From the NCBI RefSeq assembly GCF_039537405.1, contig NZ_BAABAL010000013.1, forward strand, positions 1 to 64,000: 64,000 nt of DNA, in the 5' to 3' direction. This stretch comes from Allokutzneria multivorans (GTDB lineage: Bacteria > Actinomycetota > Actinomycetes > Mycobacteriales > Pseudonocardiaceae). A program made the translations under genes and the position numbers. Within the stretch, counting starts at the first letter, position 1. Each line of letters opens with the position of its first letter. This document shows positions 15,827 to 23,742 of the stretch, piece after piece. A model generated the notes under the pieces. That model saw only the letters and a list, made by a program, of their open reading frames with translations. It ran no database searches and was not told the DNA's origin.

Positions 15827-16789
15827 ATGGAAGATCCCTCGCGCTCTCCGGTCACCACCGCGGGCTTCGTGCGGCTGGTCTCCGCGTGGTTGGCCACCCT
15901 GGCCTCCCGCCACACCCGCGTCCGCTACAGCCGCCAGGTCGGCGCGTTCGCACTGTGGTTGCTGCTGCACCAGCGGCGCCACCTCCTCGGCGCCCGCGCG
16001 GACGACGTCGTGGACTACTGCCGAGCGCTCTCCGCTCGCCGCCACGATTTCGGCGACGAGGAGTTCCCGGTGCGCTGCCGCAACACCGTCGCCACCGCGG
16101 CCACCGCGCTGAGCTCCTTCTACCGCTACTGCGCCGGCGTCGGCCTGGTGGTGGACAACCCCGTTCGCCAAGCACGCGCGATCGACTCGGTCGCCTCCTA
16201 CGTCCCGCACCCACGCCGCCGACCACCCGAGCTCGGCGCGGCAGCGCTGCGCGCGGTCGTTGAGCAGGCTCACCGCGATCCATGGCTCGGTGGAGCACTC
16301 GGCGCGAGCATGGTGAGCCTGATGCTGTGCCTGCACTGGAGGCCCGAACGCATCACCGCCGCGACTCTGCGCGACATCCGCCGCGCTGGCGGAATCCGCG
16401 ACCGCGCGCGCTTCGTCCCGCTGCCACCACCCGTGCTGGGCCTGATCAGCGCCTGGCTCGCCGAGCGCCCCGACACCGGCCACCGCCAGGTGTTCGTCCA
16501 CCCCGTGCAACCCCGGCCGCTGGCCGCGATCGAGCTGACACGGCTCGTCGCCCGCGCCACGCACCGGGCCGGCCTCGGCAGGGGGATCACGCCCATTCAG
16601 CTCTCGCGCACGGCCGGAGCCCTTGCCGCACAAGGACTTCCCGTCGCCTTACCGACCGTGGAGGAACTGCGCACCACCGCCGCCGCACCCCGGCAGCTCG
16701 CCCTGCCCGAGGACGCGGACGGCTACGACCCCGACTGGCAGGACTACGGCCAGCAGGCACTGATCCCGTTGGTGTCCCGTGAACGCTAA
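15827..16789 (+). CDS. Degenerate tyrosine-recombinase-like protein
   Basis: The 320-residue protein has an N-terminal SAM-like core-binding domain (about 10-110; HTRVRYSRQVGAFALWLL, ATALSSFYRYC) of phage-integrase type, then a catalytic-domain-like fold. The expected arginine may be that in LHWRPERITAATLRDI. The H-x-x-R box is replaced by PIQLSRTAGALAAQG, and no clear nucleophilic Tyr follows in context. The protein is therefore probably not an active recombinase. The start is ATG 15827; GTG 15806 is possible. No attachment sites or other mobile genes are adjacent. Its TAA shares CTAA with the TAG of the convergent gene. Confidence 0.6.
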   Translation: MEDPSRSPVTTAGFVRLVSAWLATLASRHTRVRYSRQVGAFALWLLLHQRRHLLGARADDVVDYCRALSARRHDFGDEEFPVRCRNTVATAATALSSFYRYCAGVGLVVDNPVRQARAIDSVASYVPHPRRRPPELGAAALRAVVEQAHRDPWLGGALGASMVSLMLCLHWRPERITAATLRDIRRAGGIRDRARFVPLPPPVLGLISAWLAERPDTGHRQVFVHPVQPRPLAAIELTRLVARATHRAGLGRGITPIQLSRTAGALAAQGLPVALPTVEELRTTAAAPRQLALPEDADGYDPDWQDYGQQALIPLVSRER

Positions 16790-17163
16790 CGCGCGCGGCG
16801 GCGGACGCGATCCACGCGCCGCTCGCTCTCATCCGGGTCGAGCATCCCCAGCGCGGCGCGGCGGCGCAGCTTGTAGATCACGACATCGCGCAGCGGGCTG
16901 TCCCGCCACTTGCGCCACCGCTTCGTGTCCCACATCGACTTCTTGCTGTGCAGCGCAATCTCGGCGCGCTCGGCCGCCTCCAGCTCGACCGGTCCCGTCG
17001 CGGCGGCCAACAGCCCGCGCTCGCGGTGCCGGTCAGCACGGTTCGGCAACTGCTTGTTGCGCCGGATGTTCTTGCGCGAGCTCTTGTCGTTCTCGCCGTA
17101 GTCGTTGCGCCGGTCCCTCTCGTAGCTGAGGGCCTTCTTCTCCTGCGGGCTCCGCCGTGCCAT
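16786..17163 (-). CDS. Conserved basic hypothetical protein
   Basis: The 125-residue protein is rich in Arg and Lys (MARRSPQEKKALSYERDRRN, RKNIRRNKQLPNRADRHRER) with a WRKWRDSP segment. It has no membrane segment or signal peptide. Its composition suggests nucleic-acid or ribosome contact, but no function is known to me. It is tail-to-tail with the recombinase-like gene, sharing four bases. The 239-nt gap 17164..17402 before the MarR gene shows no coding signal. Confidence 0.7.
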   Translation of the reverse strand: MARRSPQEKKALSYERDRRNDYGENDKSSRKNIRRNKQLPNRADRHRERGLLAAATGPVELEAAERAEIALHSKKSMWDTKRWRKWRDSPLRDVVIYKLRRRAALGMLDPDESERRVDRVRRRAR

Positions 17164-17402
17164 GCGCTCCAGCGTAGGAGGCGTGAGAATCGATTTCGCC
17201 CCGCTGAGCCGTCCGGACCGTCACGCCCCTGGTTCCCGTGACGCACCCAGGAGGCCCCCTCTCCGCGCCGCCGAGATCCGCGGTACCGGTGGCGGGGCGT
17301 GGTGCGAGCGCGAGTAGATCTTCTGGCGCCTCAGCATCAGCGGCGCCTGATCGACCACGTGTCCCGCGCACCACGGGACGGCGCACCCGGCAGACTGTCG
17401 CG

Positions 17403-17843
17403 GTGACGACGGAGAACGGCCCGCCCGTGACGAGCACCTCGATCGTGCTCCTGGCGCTGGCCAGGCAGATCGAGGACGAACTGACCACGGCGCTCGCCCC
17501 GCTGGAGCTCACGGTGCGCAGGCTCGGTCTGCTCGGCCACATCGCGGGTGTACCGGGTGCGTCCTTCAGCGATCTGGCGCGGATGTCCGGGATCTCCGTG
17601 CAGTCCGCGCACAGCGCCGTGAAGGGGCTCGTGGCGGCGGGTCTCGTGCTCGACCACACCGCGCGGGCGGGCACGGCGTCGACGATCGAGCTGACCGAGG
17701 AGGGCGCCCGGCTGCTGCGCGCCGCGCGCGAGGCCAGCGCCGAGGTCGACGAGCGCCTGTTCGGCCCCGGAGCGGACCCGGTGCGGCGGCGGCTCGGCGA
17801 GGCCGTGCGCGCCGCCTTCAGTTTGCCTGAAGGTTCAGGGTAA
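17403..17843 (+). CDS. MarR-family transcriptional regulator
   Basis: The 146-residue protein has the MarR winged helix in the middle: LLGHIAGVPGASFSDLARMS, ISVQSAHSAVKGLVAAGLV, then wing TIELTEEGARLL. The start is GTG 17403. The last codons and stop lie inside the first of two palindromes that probably form its own or the next gene's operator. It is 34 nt upstream of the HD-domain gene on the same strand, so the two are probably co-regulated. Confidence 0.87.
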   Translation: MTTENGPPVTSTSIVLLALARQIEDELTTALAPLELTVRRLGLLGHIAGVPGASFSDLARMSGISVQSAHSAVKGLVAAGLVLDHTARAGTASTIELTEEGARLLRAAREASAEVDERLFGPGADPVRRRLGEAVRAAFSLPEGSG

Positions 17844-17864
17844 GCTTCAGGCACCCTGAAGCTT
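17826..17864. promoter_or_regulatory. Double palindrome with CCTGAA/TTCAGG half-sites
   Basis: CCTGAA-gg-TTCAGG lies at 17826..17839 and AAGCTTCAGG-cac-CCTGAAGCTT at 17842..17864, both perfect. They share the same half-site in opposite order. They span the stop codon of the MarR gene and end 13 nt before the HD gene's start. A MarR-family operator controlling the HD gene is the simplest reading. Confidence 0.7.
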
Positions 17865-17876
17865 GGAGGCTCCGCC

Positions 17877-18527
17877 GTGGACCAGTTCCCGCAGACCGAG
17901 TTGGCGTTGGAGGCCGTGCGGTTCGCCCGGCGCGTCGAAGCGCCCGCGATCTTCAACCACAGCATGCGCACCTACCTCTACGGCCGTTTCCTCGGTGAGC
18001 GCCGGGGGTGGCGCGCCGGGCTCGACTACGACGACGAGCTGCTGTTCCTCGGCTGCGTGCTGCACGACGTCGGGCTCAGCGAGGAGGGTGACGGCGACCA
18101 GAGCTTCGACATCGACGGCGCGGACCTGGCCGCGCGGTTCCTGTCTGAGCGGGGCCTCGCCGCGGATCGGGTCGAGGTCGTCTGGGACGCGATCGCGCTG
18201 CACCTGTGCTTCGAGGTCGCCCAGCGCAAGCGGCCGGAGATCGCGCTGGTGACGCTCGGCGCGGGCTACGACCTGGGCCCGAACCGCCGCCACCCGCTGC
18301 CCGAGGGCTATGCCGAGCGCGTGCACGCCGAGTTCCCCCGCCTGCACGGCGCCGCGGTGCTGCAGAAGGCGATCGTCGATCAGGCGTTGGCCAAGCCGCA
18401 GAAGGCTCCTCCGTTCACCTTGCCCGGGGAGCTGGTGCGCCAGGCCACCGGCGAGCAGTGGCCCACGTGGCACGACCTGATGGCGCGGGAGCCGAGCTGG
18501 AACGACCACGTCGGCTGGCAGGGCTAG
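17877..18527 (+). CDS. HD-domain hydrolase (cyanamide-hydratase-like)
   Basis: The 216-residue protein has NHSMRTYLYGRFLG with His28, then LGCVLHDVGLSE with the HD pair His63-Asp64, and HLCFEV further on. This is the metal-binding pattern of single-domain HD phosphohydrolases or hydratases. The family includes cyanamide hydratase-like proteins. The start is GTG 17877 after a GGAGG site. Its TAG stop is the first three bases of the interspersed repeat at 18525. The immediately upstream palindromes and MarR gene suggest induction by a small molecule. Confidence 0.82.
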   Translation: MDQFPQTELALEAVRFARRVEAPAIFNHSMRTYLYGRFLGERRGWRAGLDYDDELLFLGCVLHDVGLSEEGDGDQSFDIDGADLAARFLSERGLAADRVEVVWDAIALHLCFEVAQRKRPEIALVTLGAGYDLGPNRRHPLPEGYAERVHAEFPRLHGAAVLQKAIVDQALAKPQKAPPFTLPGELVRQATGEQWPTWHDLMAREPSWNDHVGWQG

Positions 18528-18707
18528 GCCCTGTCCTGCAAGCGGTTGCGCCGTGCATCCCGGTCACGGTGCCGCCGGGGGTTGGGGTGTCTTCAAGACC
18601 AGCAAACCCCCCTGTTGATCATCGCTAACCGCCGCAAACCCTGCGGTCTTACGGGGTTTGCTGTCGTTGAAGACCGGCGAACCTGACGACTTACAGGACA
18701 GGGCCTA
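18525..18707. repeat. 183-bp interspersed inverted repeat (MITE/REP-like), copy 1
   Basis: Ends are TAGGCCCTGTCCTGCAAG and its mirror CTTACAGGACAGGGCCTA, near-perfect 18-bp terminal repeats. Inside are nested inverted repeats: TCTTCAAGACCAGCAAACCCC against GGGGTTTGCTGTCGTTGAAGA. Related copies lie at 44351, 50784 and 63468. The left TAG is the stop of the HD gene and the right CTA is the TAG stop of the convergent methyltransferase. TIR GGCCCTGTCC with TA duplication fits a non-autonomous IS-type element. It could also serve as a bidirectional terminator. Confidence 0.85.
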
Positions 18708-19514
18708 CGGCTCCCAGAGGTCGATCGTCACTTCGCGCGCCCACTCGCTGAACACTCCGTTCGTGCTGGCGCCGCGCAGGAGTTCGCGCAGCTCCGACTC
18801 GAACTCGGCACGGCGCTGGCCGAACAGGTGTGGCGTGGAGCTGGACAGCGAGAAGACCGCTGCCACAACGTCTTCCAGCTCGCGGACGACCGCGCGGCCC
18901 GGGACCACGATCCGTTTCGGCCCGGTGAAGCCGACGGCTCGGTAGATCTCCGCTTCTCCCCCGGCTGTCCCGTCCGGGAGGCTGCTTCGGCCCGCGCGCC
19001 GGATCGGGCCGAGGTACTGACGCACCAGCTCCGCGATCTCCGCGTGTGGCGGGACCGGGTGCCGCAGTTCCACGTCCGTGTCCACGCCTCGATGGGTCGT
19101 GGCGTGCACGTGCGCGCACACTCCACCGGCTTCGAGCATGTCGCGCGCCGCCGCCAGGACCTTCGGCCGGTCCATCCAGTGCAACGACTGCGCGAAGGTG
19201 ATCACCCGGAACCGGCCGAGCCCGGCGGGCAGCTCTTCCGCGCGGATGCACAGCCACCGCGCGTTGCGCACCCCTGCCGCAGCGGCTTCGTTGATCATCC
19301 CCGCGTCCGCGTCAACCCCCACGACTTGTTCGAAGGCGTTGGCCAGCAACAAGGTCAGTGATCCCGGCCCGCAACCCACGTCGAGCAGTCGCCCGGCTCC
19401 GTCGAGTCCCAGTTCGATGACGAGCGCGTCGGCCACCGCTTCCGGGTAGGCGATGCGTCCGCGCGCGTAGTAGGCCGCGCTGCCGGTGTACAGGGAGGGG
19501 TCCCACTGCCACAT
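18705..19514 (-). CDS. SAM-dependent methyltransferase, class I
   Basis: The 269-residue protein has motif I LLDVGCGPGSLTLLLA near 42-57, motif II VVGVDADAGM and a post-motif segment FAQSLHWMDRPKVL that matches the UbiE-like Methyltransf_11 family. The start is ATG 19514. The stop TAG is provided by the end of the interspersed repeat, so the last residue or residues may have been altered by its insertion. It is 3 nt downstream of the SUFU-domain gene on the same strand and probably co-transcribed. The substrate is unknown. Confidence 0.88.
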   Translation of the reverse strand: MWQWDPSLYTGSAAYYARGRIAYPEAVADALVIELGLDGAGRLLDVGCGPGSLTLLLANAFEQVVGVDADAGMINEAAAAGVRNARWLCIRAEELPAGLGRFRVITFAQSLHWMDRPKVLAAARDMLEAGGVCAHVHATTHRGVDTDVELRHPVPPHAEIAELVRQYLGPIRRAGRSSLPDGTAGGEAEIYRAVGFTGPKRIVVPGRAVVRELEDVVAAVFSLSSSTPHLFGQRRAEFESELRELLRGASTNGVFSEWAREVTIDLWEP

Positions 19515-19517
19515 GGT

Positions 19518-20093
19518 TCAGGCCACCGAGGCGCGGAACGGGTCGGTGGGGTTGATCGCCGCTTCGTCGAAGAGTTGTTCCAGGGCTTCGTGCCCGTGTT
19601 CGCGGCGGTACTCGATCTCGGCCGTGGTGACCGGCAGGGTCCACAGGATCCGGGCGTGGCCTCCTGGTACCGGGCAGATCTCCAGGTCAGGCCCGTGCAG
19701 GTAGGGCAGGCTGACCAGCAGTTGGTCGCAGGTCGAGCCCGGCACCCACGGTTCACCGATCGGCAGGCTGTGTTCCACGTCGAGCTGGTGCCCGCCGCAG
19801 TGGTAGTAGGCGATCATTTCCATGAGCTCGATGAACCTCTGGTCGCGGACCGCCGAGGTCATCACGAACTCGATCCCGTGACCGTCTTCCTGCACCAGTG
19901 ACCAGCACCCTGCGGTCACGTATGCCCAGCTCCCACCGCGCGGTCCTGGCCCGATCACGAGCACTCTCAGTTCCGGCACCACGTCCCGCCGCGTCCCGAG
20001 GTCGAGGTCGATCGCGTCCACCTCGTGCCCTTCGAAGAAGGCCCGCACGTGTGCTTCCACCGCTTCGACGGCTTCCCGCTCCGCATCGTTCAC
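19518..20093 (-). CDS. Suppressor-of-fused (SUFU)-like domain protein
   Basis: The 191-residue protein fits bacterial SUFU-domain proteins: VVPELRVLVIGPGP, SWAYVTAGCWSL, EFVMTSAVRDQRF and WVPGSTCDQLLVSLPYLHGP, then LPVTTAEIEYRREHGHEALE near the end. Bacterial members are often immunity or accessory proteins of unknown role. It is followed 3 nt downstream by the methyltransferase and preceded by the HNH endonuclease gene on the same strand. Whether it protects against anything here is unknown. Confidence 0.75.
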   Translation of the reverse strand: MNDAEREAVEAVEAHVRAFFEGHEVDAIDLDLGTRRDVVPELRVLVIGPGPRGGSWAYVTAGCWSLVQEDGHGIEFVMTSAVRDQRFIELMEMIAYYHCGGHQLDVEHSLPIGEPWVPGSTCDQLLVSLPYLHGPDLEICPVPGGHARILWTLPVTTAEIEYRREHGHEALEQLFDEAAINPTDPFRASVA

Positions 20094-20113
20094 CGCGCAA
20101 GCTTCTCAGAGCT

Positions 20114-21334
20114 CTACCCGTGCTCCGCGAGGTCGAGTTCGACTCTGATGTTGCGCAGGGGTTTCTGGTCCGGGTCGACCCAGCGTGGCGGGATGAAGGT
20201 CGGCAACCCCTGCTCGAAGACGATCTCCCACCCCTGCTGATGCATGACGTGATGGTGATGTGTGCAGAGCAGGACCATGTTGTCGAGGTCTGTGGGTCCG
20301 CCGTCGAGCCAGTGCACGACGTGGTGGGCTTCTGTCCATGCCGGGGGCCGGTCGCATCCGGGGAAGGCGCATCCTTTGTCCCGCACCGCGAGTGCGGTCC
20401 GCATCCCGGGTGAGGCGGTCCTCTTCGACCGTCCGAGGTTCAACGGCACGTTCTTCCCGCTGAGTACGGCGGGGACGATGTTGGCGTCGCACGCCATTTC
20501 GCGGATGAGGTGGGCGGAGAGGGGCCCGCCCCAGGAGGTGTCGCCGAACCCGATCGCGGTGAGCAGGGCGTGGTAGGGGATGGTGATGATGATCTGCGGC
20601 CTTTGTCCGCCGCTGCTCGGCAACTCCCTGGTCGCGAGGGCGATTTTCATGGCTTCGGTGAGACTGTCGGCGTAGCGCTGTTCGGGGGTGCGGGTGTCTT
20701 CCCCACTGCGAGGGCTGGCCAACGCGTGCAACGCCGCTTCCACGGCGGCACCCTCGACGGGTGGGAGGATGCCGGTGAAGTGCAACCACCCGTTGTGGTC
20801 TTTACCCATCTTCACCGACCGTTGCGCGATGTTCTCCTGTTCGTCGCGGTAGGCGCCTTCGGGGTCGAGTTGGGTGCGGATGCGTTTGCCCACATACATC
20901 AACTGACGCGGATTCAACAGGGGCGCATGCTTCACCAGGGCTTCCTCGGCCTCAACCGCACGATCCTCCGGGATCTTCGCGACGGCATCGGAGATGACCA
21001 GAGCATGGCGGGGGCTGATCGTCCCGGTATACATCGCTTCCTTCGCCAACGGCAGCGACGGGAGTTCCCGCACAAGACGACTGCGGCGCCGGGCGTCCTC
21101 AGGCGCCAGTTTCAAGGCGGTCCGCAGTAACACCGTCAAGTCCTTACACCCCTGATCCGCATACAACCCCTGAGACTGGGCCTCGGTGGCAAGATCGGTG
21201 CTGGCGGCGACGGCGAGGGTGGCGATGGTCTCGAAGTTCCGTAGCTCATCCAACAGCGGATCGCCGGTGAACCGGTAGGTGTCCCCACGCGCGAGGTAGC
21301 GTTTCAGCAAAGCGATAATGGCCTTGGCACTCAA
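20114..21334 (-). CDS. DUF222/HNH endonuclease (13E12 family)
   Basis: The 406-residue protein has the N-terminal DUF222 helical region (about 40-270) and a C-terminal HNH nuclease at about 305-375: KGCAFPGCDRPPAWTEAHHV, HWLDGGPTDLDNMVLLCTHH. The Cys pairs and His-Asn-His order are intact. This family is abundant and repeated in actinobacteria (REP13E12 of mycobacteria) and is linked with mobile or repeat DNA. A second member ends at position 57. Its codon use is slightly less GC-biased than neighbours. The start is ATG 21334. Confidence 0.92.
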   Translation of the reverse strand: MSAKAIIALLKRYLARGDTYRFTGDPLLDELRNFETIATLAVAASTDLATEAQSQGLYADQGCKDLTVLLRTALKLAPEDARRRSRLVRELPSLPLAKEAMYTGTISPRHALVISDAVAKIPEDRAVEAEEALVKHAPLLNPRQLMYVGKRIRTQLDPEGAYRDEQENIAQRSVKMGKDHNGWLHFTGILPPVEGAAVEAALHALASPRSGEDTRTPEQRYADSLTEAMKIALATRELPSSGGQRPQIIITIPYHALLTAIGFGDTSWGGPLSAHLIREMACDANIVPAVLSGKNVPLNLGRSKRTASPGMRTALAVRDKGCAFPGCDRPPAWTEAHHVVHWLDGGPTDLDNMVLLCTHHHHVMHQQGWEIVFEQGLPTFIPPRWVDPDQKPLRNIRVELDLAEHG

Positions 21335-21495
21335 CAGAATCCCCCCTGCGGTTGTCTCCCTCTATTATCTCAAATTCGAAGATCGAGATCCTGTCCCCAA
21401 CGAGTGAATCACGTTGAGCCACAACGCTTTCCGCCCGTCGACTCCGTCGACATCACCCCAAAAACCACAACAAGACTGCCAGGCGCCTGCGAAAC

Positions 21496-21616
21496 CGGGT
21501 CGGCTTTACCTGGGGTGCGCGTGCCATACGCTTGCTGGCGTGGGCCGGTGATCCTTCACCGTGCCCGTCCGGCCCATGACGGCACGCGCAAGGGGCCCCC
21601 AGGTCAAGCCGACCCC
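21496..21616. repeat. Inverted repeat upstream of HNH gene
   Basis: The left arm 21496..21526 (GGGTCGGCTTTACCTGGGG then TGCGCGTGCC) is mirrored by the right arm 21578..21616 (GGCACGCGC then CCCAGGTCAAGCCGACCC). The loop is about 50 nt. The right arm is the copy of the 33-bp repeat at 146..178. The whole 21335..21872 gap (538 nt) has no convincing gene. It holds this repeat and the tandem array at 21709. Confidence 0.6.
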
Positions 21617-21708
21617 CACGCAGCAACCCACGCGCCCCACGCACCCAACCCAACCGGGAAGCGCGGCCGCACCCCGCTGGAAAGAGCTAAGACACCAGCC
21701 GTTCCCCT

Positions 21709-21848
21709 GCTGGAAGCCCAGCCGTCCCCCACTAGGAAGCCCAGCCGTACCCCCACTGGAAGTTCAGCCGTCCCCACCAGGAAGCCCAGCCGTCCCCCCA
21801 CTGGAAGCCCAGCCGTCCCCCGACCAGAAAACCCAGCCGACCCACACC
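21709..21848. repeat. Minisatellite, about six units of 22-24 bp
   Basis: Units of the type TGGAAGCCCAGCCGTCCCCC start at 21709, 21733, 21757, 21779, 21802 and 21826, with a weaker unit before. They are contiguous, without spacers, so this is not a CRISPR array. It lies just after the 3' end of the minus-strand SDR gene (stop at 21873). Origin by slippage is likely; a role in termination is possible. Confidence 0.7.
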
Positions 21849-21872
21849 AAAAGCCAAAAGCCCAAAACCGAA

Positions 21873-22556
21873 CTACGCCAACCCGCCGTTCACATCCACA
21901 ACCGTCCCGTTCACATAAGAAGCTTCCTCCGACAACAGGAACCCGATCACCGAAGCCACTTCCCGCCCCTCCCCCAACCGCCCGGCCGGAATCGTCTCCA
22001 GGTACCGCTCCAACCGCTCAGCCGGAATGCTCCGGGCCATCCCGGTCTCGATCACCCCGGGTGCCACCGCGTTCACCCGCACGCCGGACTTCCCGTACGA
22101 CGATGCCAACCCCTTCGTCAACGAGATCAGCGCTCCCTTGGACGCCCCGTAACACGGGTCGTGGCTGCCGATCCGCCCGACCACCGACGTCACGTTCACG
22201 ATCGACACTCCGCCGCCCGCACGTGAGATCACCTCGCGGCACAACATGATCGGCGCGGTGACGTTCACGGCCATGACGTCGGCGGCGTAGTCGCTCGTGG
22301 TCTCCGGCAGAGCAACGGCGCGATACAGGCCCGCCGCGTTCACCAAGCCGGTCACGCGCCCCAACCGGGCTTCGACGTCGTCGAGCAGGTCGGAGAAAAC
22401 ATCAGGCGAGCGGAGGTCCACGATGTGGCTGGAGTCCGCTGTGGACGGTGCGAGGTCGACTCCGGCGACCGCCCATCCTCTCGCCCGCAGCTCCGCGACG
22501 GTTGCCGCGCCGATTCCTCCGGCCGCGCCGGTCACCACTGCCACTCGTTCAGTCAC
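21873..22556 (-). CDS. Short-chain dehydrogenase/reductase (SDR)
   Basis: The 227-residue classical SDR starts MTERVAVVTGAAGGIGAATV with TGxxxGIG near 9-16. It has VNAAGLY near 77-83 (NNAG-like), NVTSVVGR with the catalytic Ser, and YGASKGAL with YxxxK at 138-142. The tail YVNGTVVDVNGGLA is the usual family end. It resembles 3-oxoacyl-ACP reductase-type SDRs. The start ATG 22556 is only 33 nt from the divergent CadD-like gene, so the promoters overlap. Confidence 0.92.
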   Translation of the reverse strand: MTERVAVVTGAAGGIGAATVAELRARGWAVAGVDLAPSTADSSHIVDLRSPDVFSDLLDDVEARLGRVTGLVNAAGLYRAVALPETTSDYAADVMAVNVTAPIMLCREVISRAGGGVSIVNVTSVVGRIGSHDPCYGASKGALISLTKGLASSYGKSGVRVNAVAPGVIETGMARSIPAERLERYLETIPAGRLGEGREVASVIGFLLSEEASYVNGTVVDVNGGLA

Positions 22557-22589
22557 GGGGCGACTCTAGGCCGCGAGTACGGTGCGCGA

Positions 22590-23162
22590 GTGGATCTCGG
22601 AGTGCTCGGTCAGGCCGTCGGCATGTTCGCGGTGACCAACGTGGACGACATCGTGATTCTGGCGGTGTTCTTCGGGCAGGCGGCGGGAAACAGCACGGCG
22701 AAGGTGGTCATCGGCCAGTACCTGGGCTTCGCGGCGATCTTGGCGATCTCGGTCGCCGGGGCGCTCGGCGCCGGACTGCTGCCGCCAGTGGTGTTGCCCT
22801 ACTTGGGTTTGCTGCCGTTGCTGCTCGGCGTGCGCGCCGCATGGCAGGCGTGGCGCGGGCCCGACGACGACGAGCAGAGCGCGAGCGGCGGGCCGACGGC
22901 GCTGGCCGTGGCCGCGGTGACTTTCGCCAACGGCGGGGACAACGTCGGCGTCTACGTGCCGGTCTTCGCCAACGCGGGGACGGCCGCGCTGATCGTGTTC
23001 GTGGTGGTCTTCCTGGTGTTGGTCGGGGTGTGGTGCGCGCTCGGCAAGTTCTTCGCGACGCGGCCGGTGGTGGCGCGAGCCCTGGCGCGCTGGGGGCACG
23101 TCCTGCTGCCGGTCGTGCTGATCGGCATCGGCGTGCTGATCCTGGTCGAAGGCGGACTCTAG
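22590..23162 (+). CDS. CadD-like cadmium resistance/LysE-type transporter
   Basis: The 190-residue membrane protein has about five to six hydrophobic segments. It carries FAVTNVDDIVILAVFF near 13-28 and AVTFANGGDNVGVYVPVFA near 108-126, the paired N-x-DD and GGDN motifs of the CadD family within the LysE superfamily. Its role would be export of cadmium or another cation or amine. The start is GTG 22590. It is followed by the TetR gene 35 nt later. Confidence 0.85.
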   Translation: MDLGVLGQAVGMFAVTNVDDIVILAVFFGQAAGNSTAKVVIGQYLGFAAILAISVAGALGAGLLPPVVLPYLGLLPLLLGVRAAWQAWRGPDDDEQSASGGPTALAVAAVTFANGGDNVGVYVPVFANAGTAALIVFVVVFLVLVGVWCALGKFFATRPVVARALARWGHVLLPVVLIGIGVLILVEGGL

Positions 23163-23170
23163 CGTTTCTG

Positions 23171-23186
23171 TACCTACTAGTATGTA
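23171..23186. promoter_or_regulatory. Palindrome TACCTACTAGTATGTA, likely TetR operator
   Basis: Fourteen of 16 positions are self-complementary around the central TACTAGTA. It lies 12 nt upstream of the TetR start and overlaps an AT-rich promoter stretch (TATGTATAGT). This is a typical place for autoregulation. Confidence 0.65.
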
Positions 23187-23197
23187 TAGTCGGCGGC

Positions 23198-23731
23198 GTG
23201 AGCACAGCCGACCGACTGATCGAGAGCACCCGCGAACTGCTGTGGGAACGCGGCTACACGGGCACGAGCCCGAAGGCGATCCAGCAGCGTGCCGGGGCCG
23301 GGCAGGGCAGCATGTACCACCACTTCGCCGGGAAGCCGGACCTCGCGCTGGCCGCGATCACCCGCACCGCCGAGGACCTGCGCGCCAGGGCCGAGGAGCA
23401 CCTCTGCGCCCCTGGGACCGCGATCGAGCGCGTCACGGCCTACCTGCGGCGCGAGCGCGATGTGCTCAAGGGCTGCCCGATCGGCCGCCTCACCCAGGAC
23501 CCGGACGTCATGGCCGACCCGAGGCTGCGCGCGCCGATCGAGGAAACGCTGGCGTGGCTCCGGCAGCGCCTGGCCGAGGTCCTGCGCGAGATCGATCCGG
23601 CCCCCGAAGCCATCGCCGCCACCGTCGTCGCGGTGCTGCAAGGCGGCTACGTCCTGGCCCGCGCCGCCGACTCCGTCGAGCCGTTCACGGCGGCGATCGA
23701 CGGAGTGCTCACCCTGCTCGCCGCACGCTGA
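23198..23731 (+). CDS. TetR-family transcriptional regulator
   Basis: The 177-residue protein has an N-terminal TetR helix-turn-helix: LIESTRELLWERGYTGTSPK and GAGQGSMYHHFAGKPDLALA. The GSMYHHF variant of the recognition helix is found in the LmrA/YxaF-like branch. The C-terminal ligand domain is short. The start is GTG 23198. It is followed 11 nt later by the DUF4865 gene, which it probably controls through the palindrome upstream. Confidence 0.9.
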   Translation: MSTADRLIESTRELLWERGYTGTSPKAIQQRAGAGQGSMYHHFAGKPDLALAAITRTAEDLRARAEEHLCAPGTAIERVTAYLRRERDVLKGCPIGRLTQDPDVMADPRLRAPIEETLAWLRQRLAEVLREIDPAPEAIAATVVAVLQGGYVLARAADSVEPFTAAIDGVLTLLAAR

Positions 23732-23742
23732 GGAGACCGCGG

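Noticed and set aside
21709..21848. Possible CRISPR array
   Set aside because: Units are contiguous without unique spacers, and no cas genes are present.
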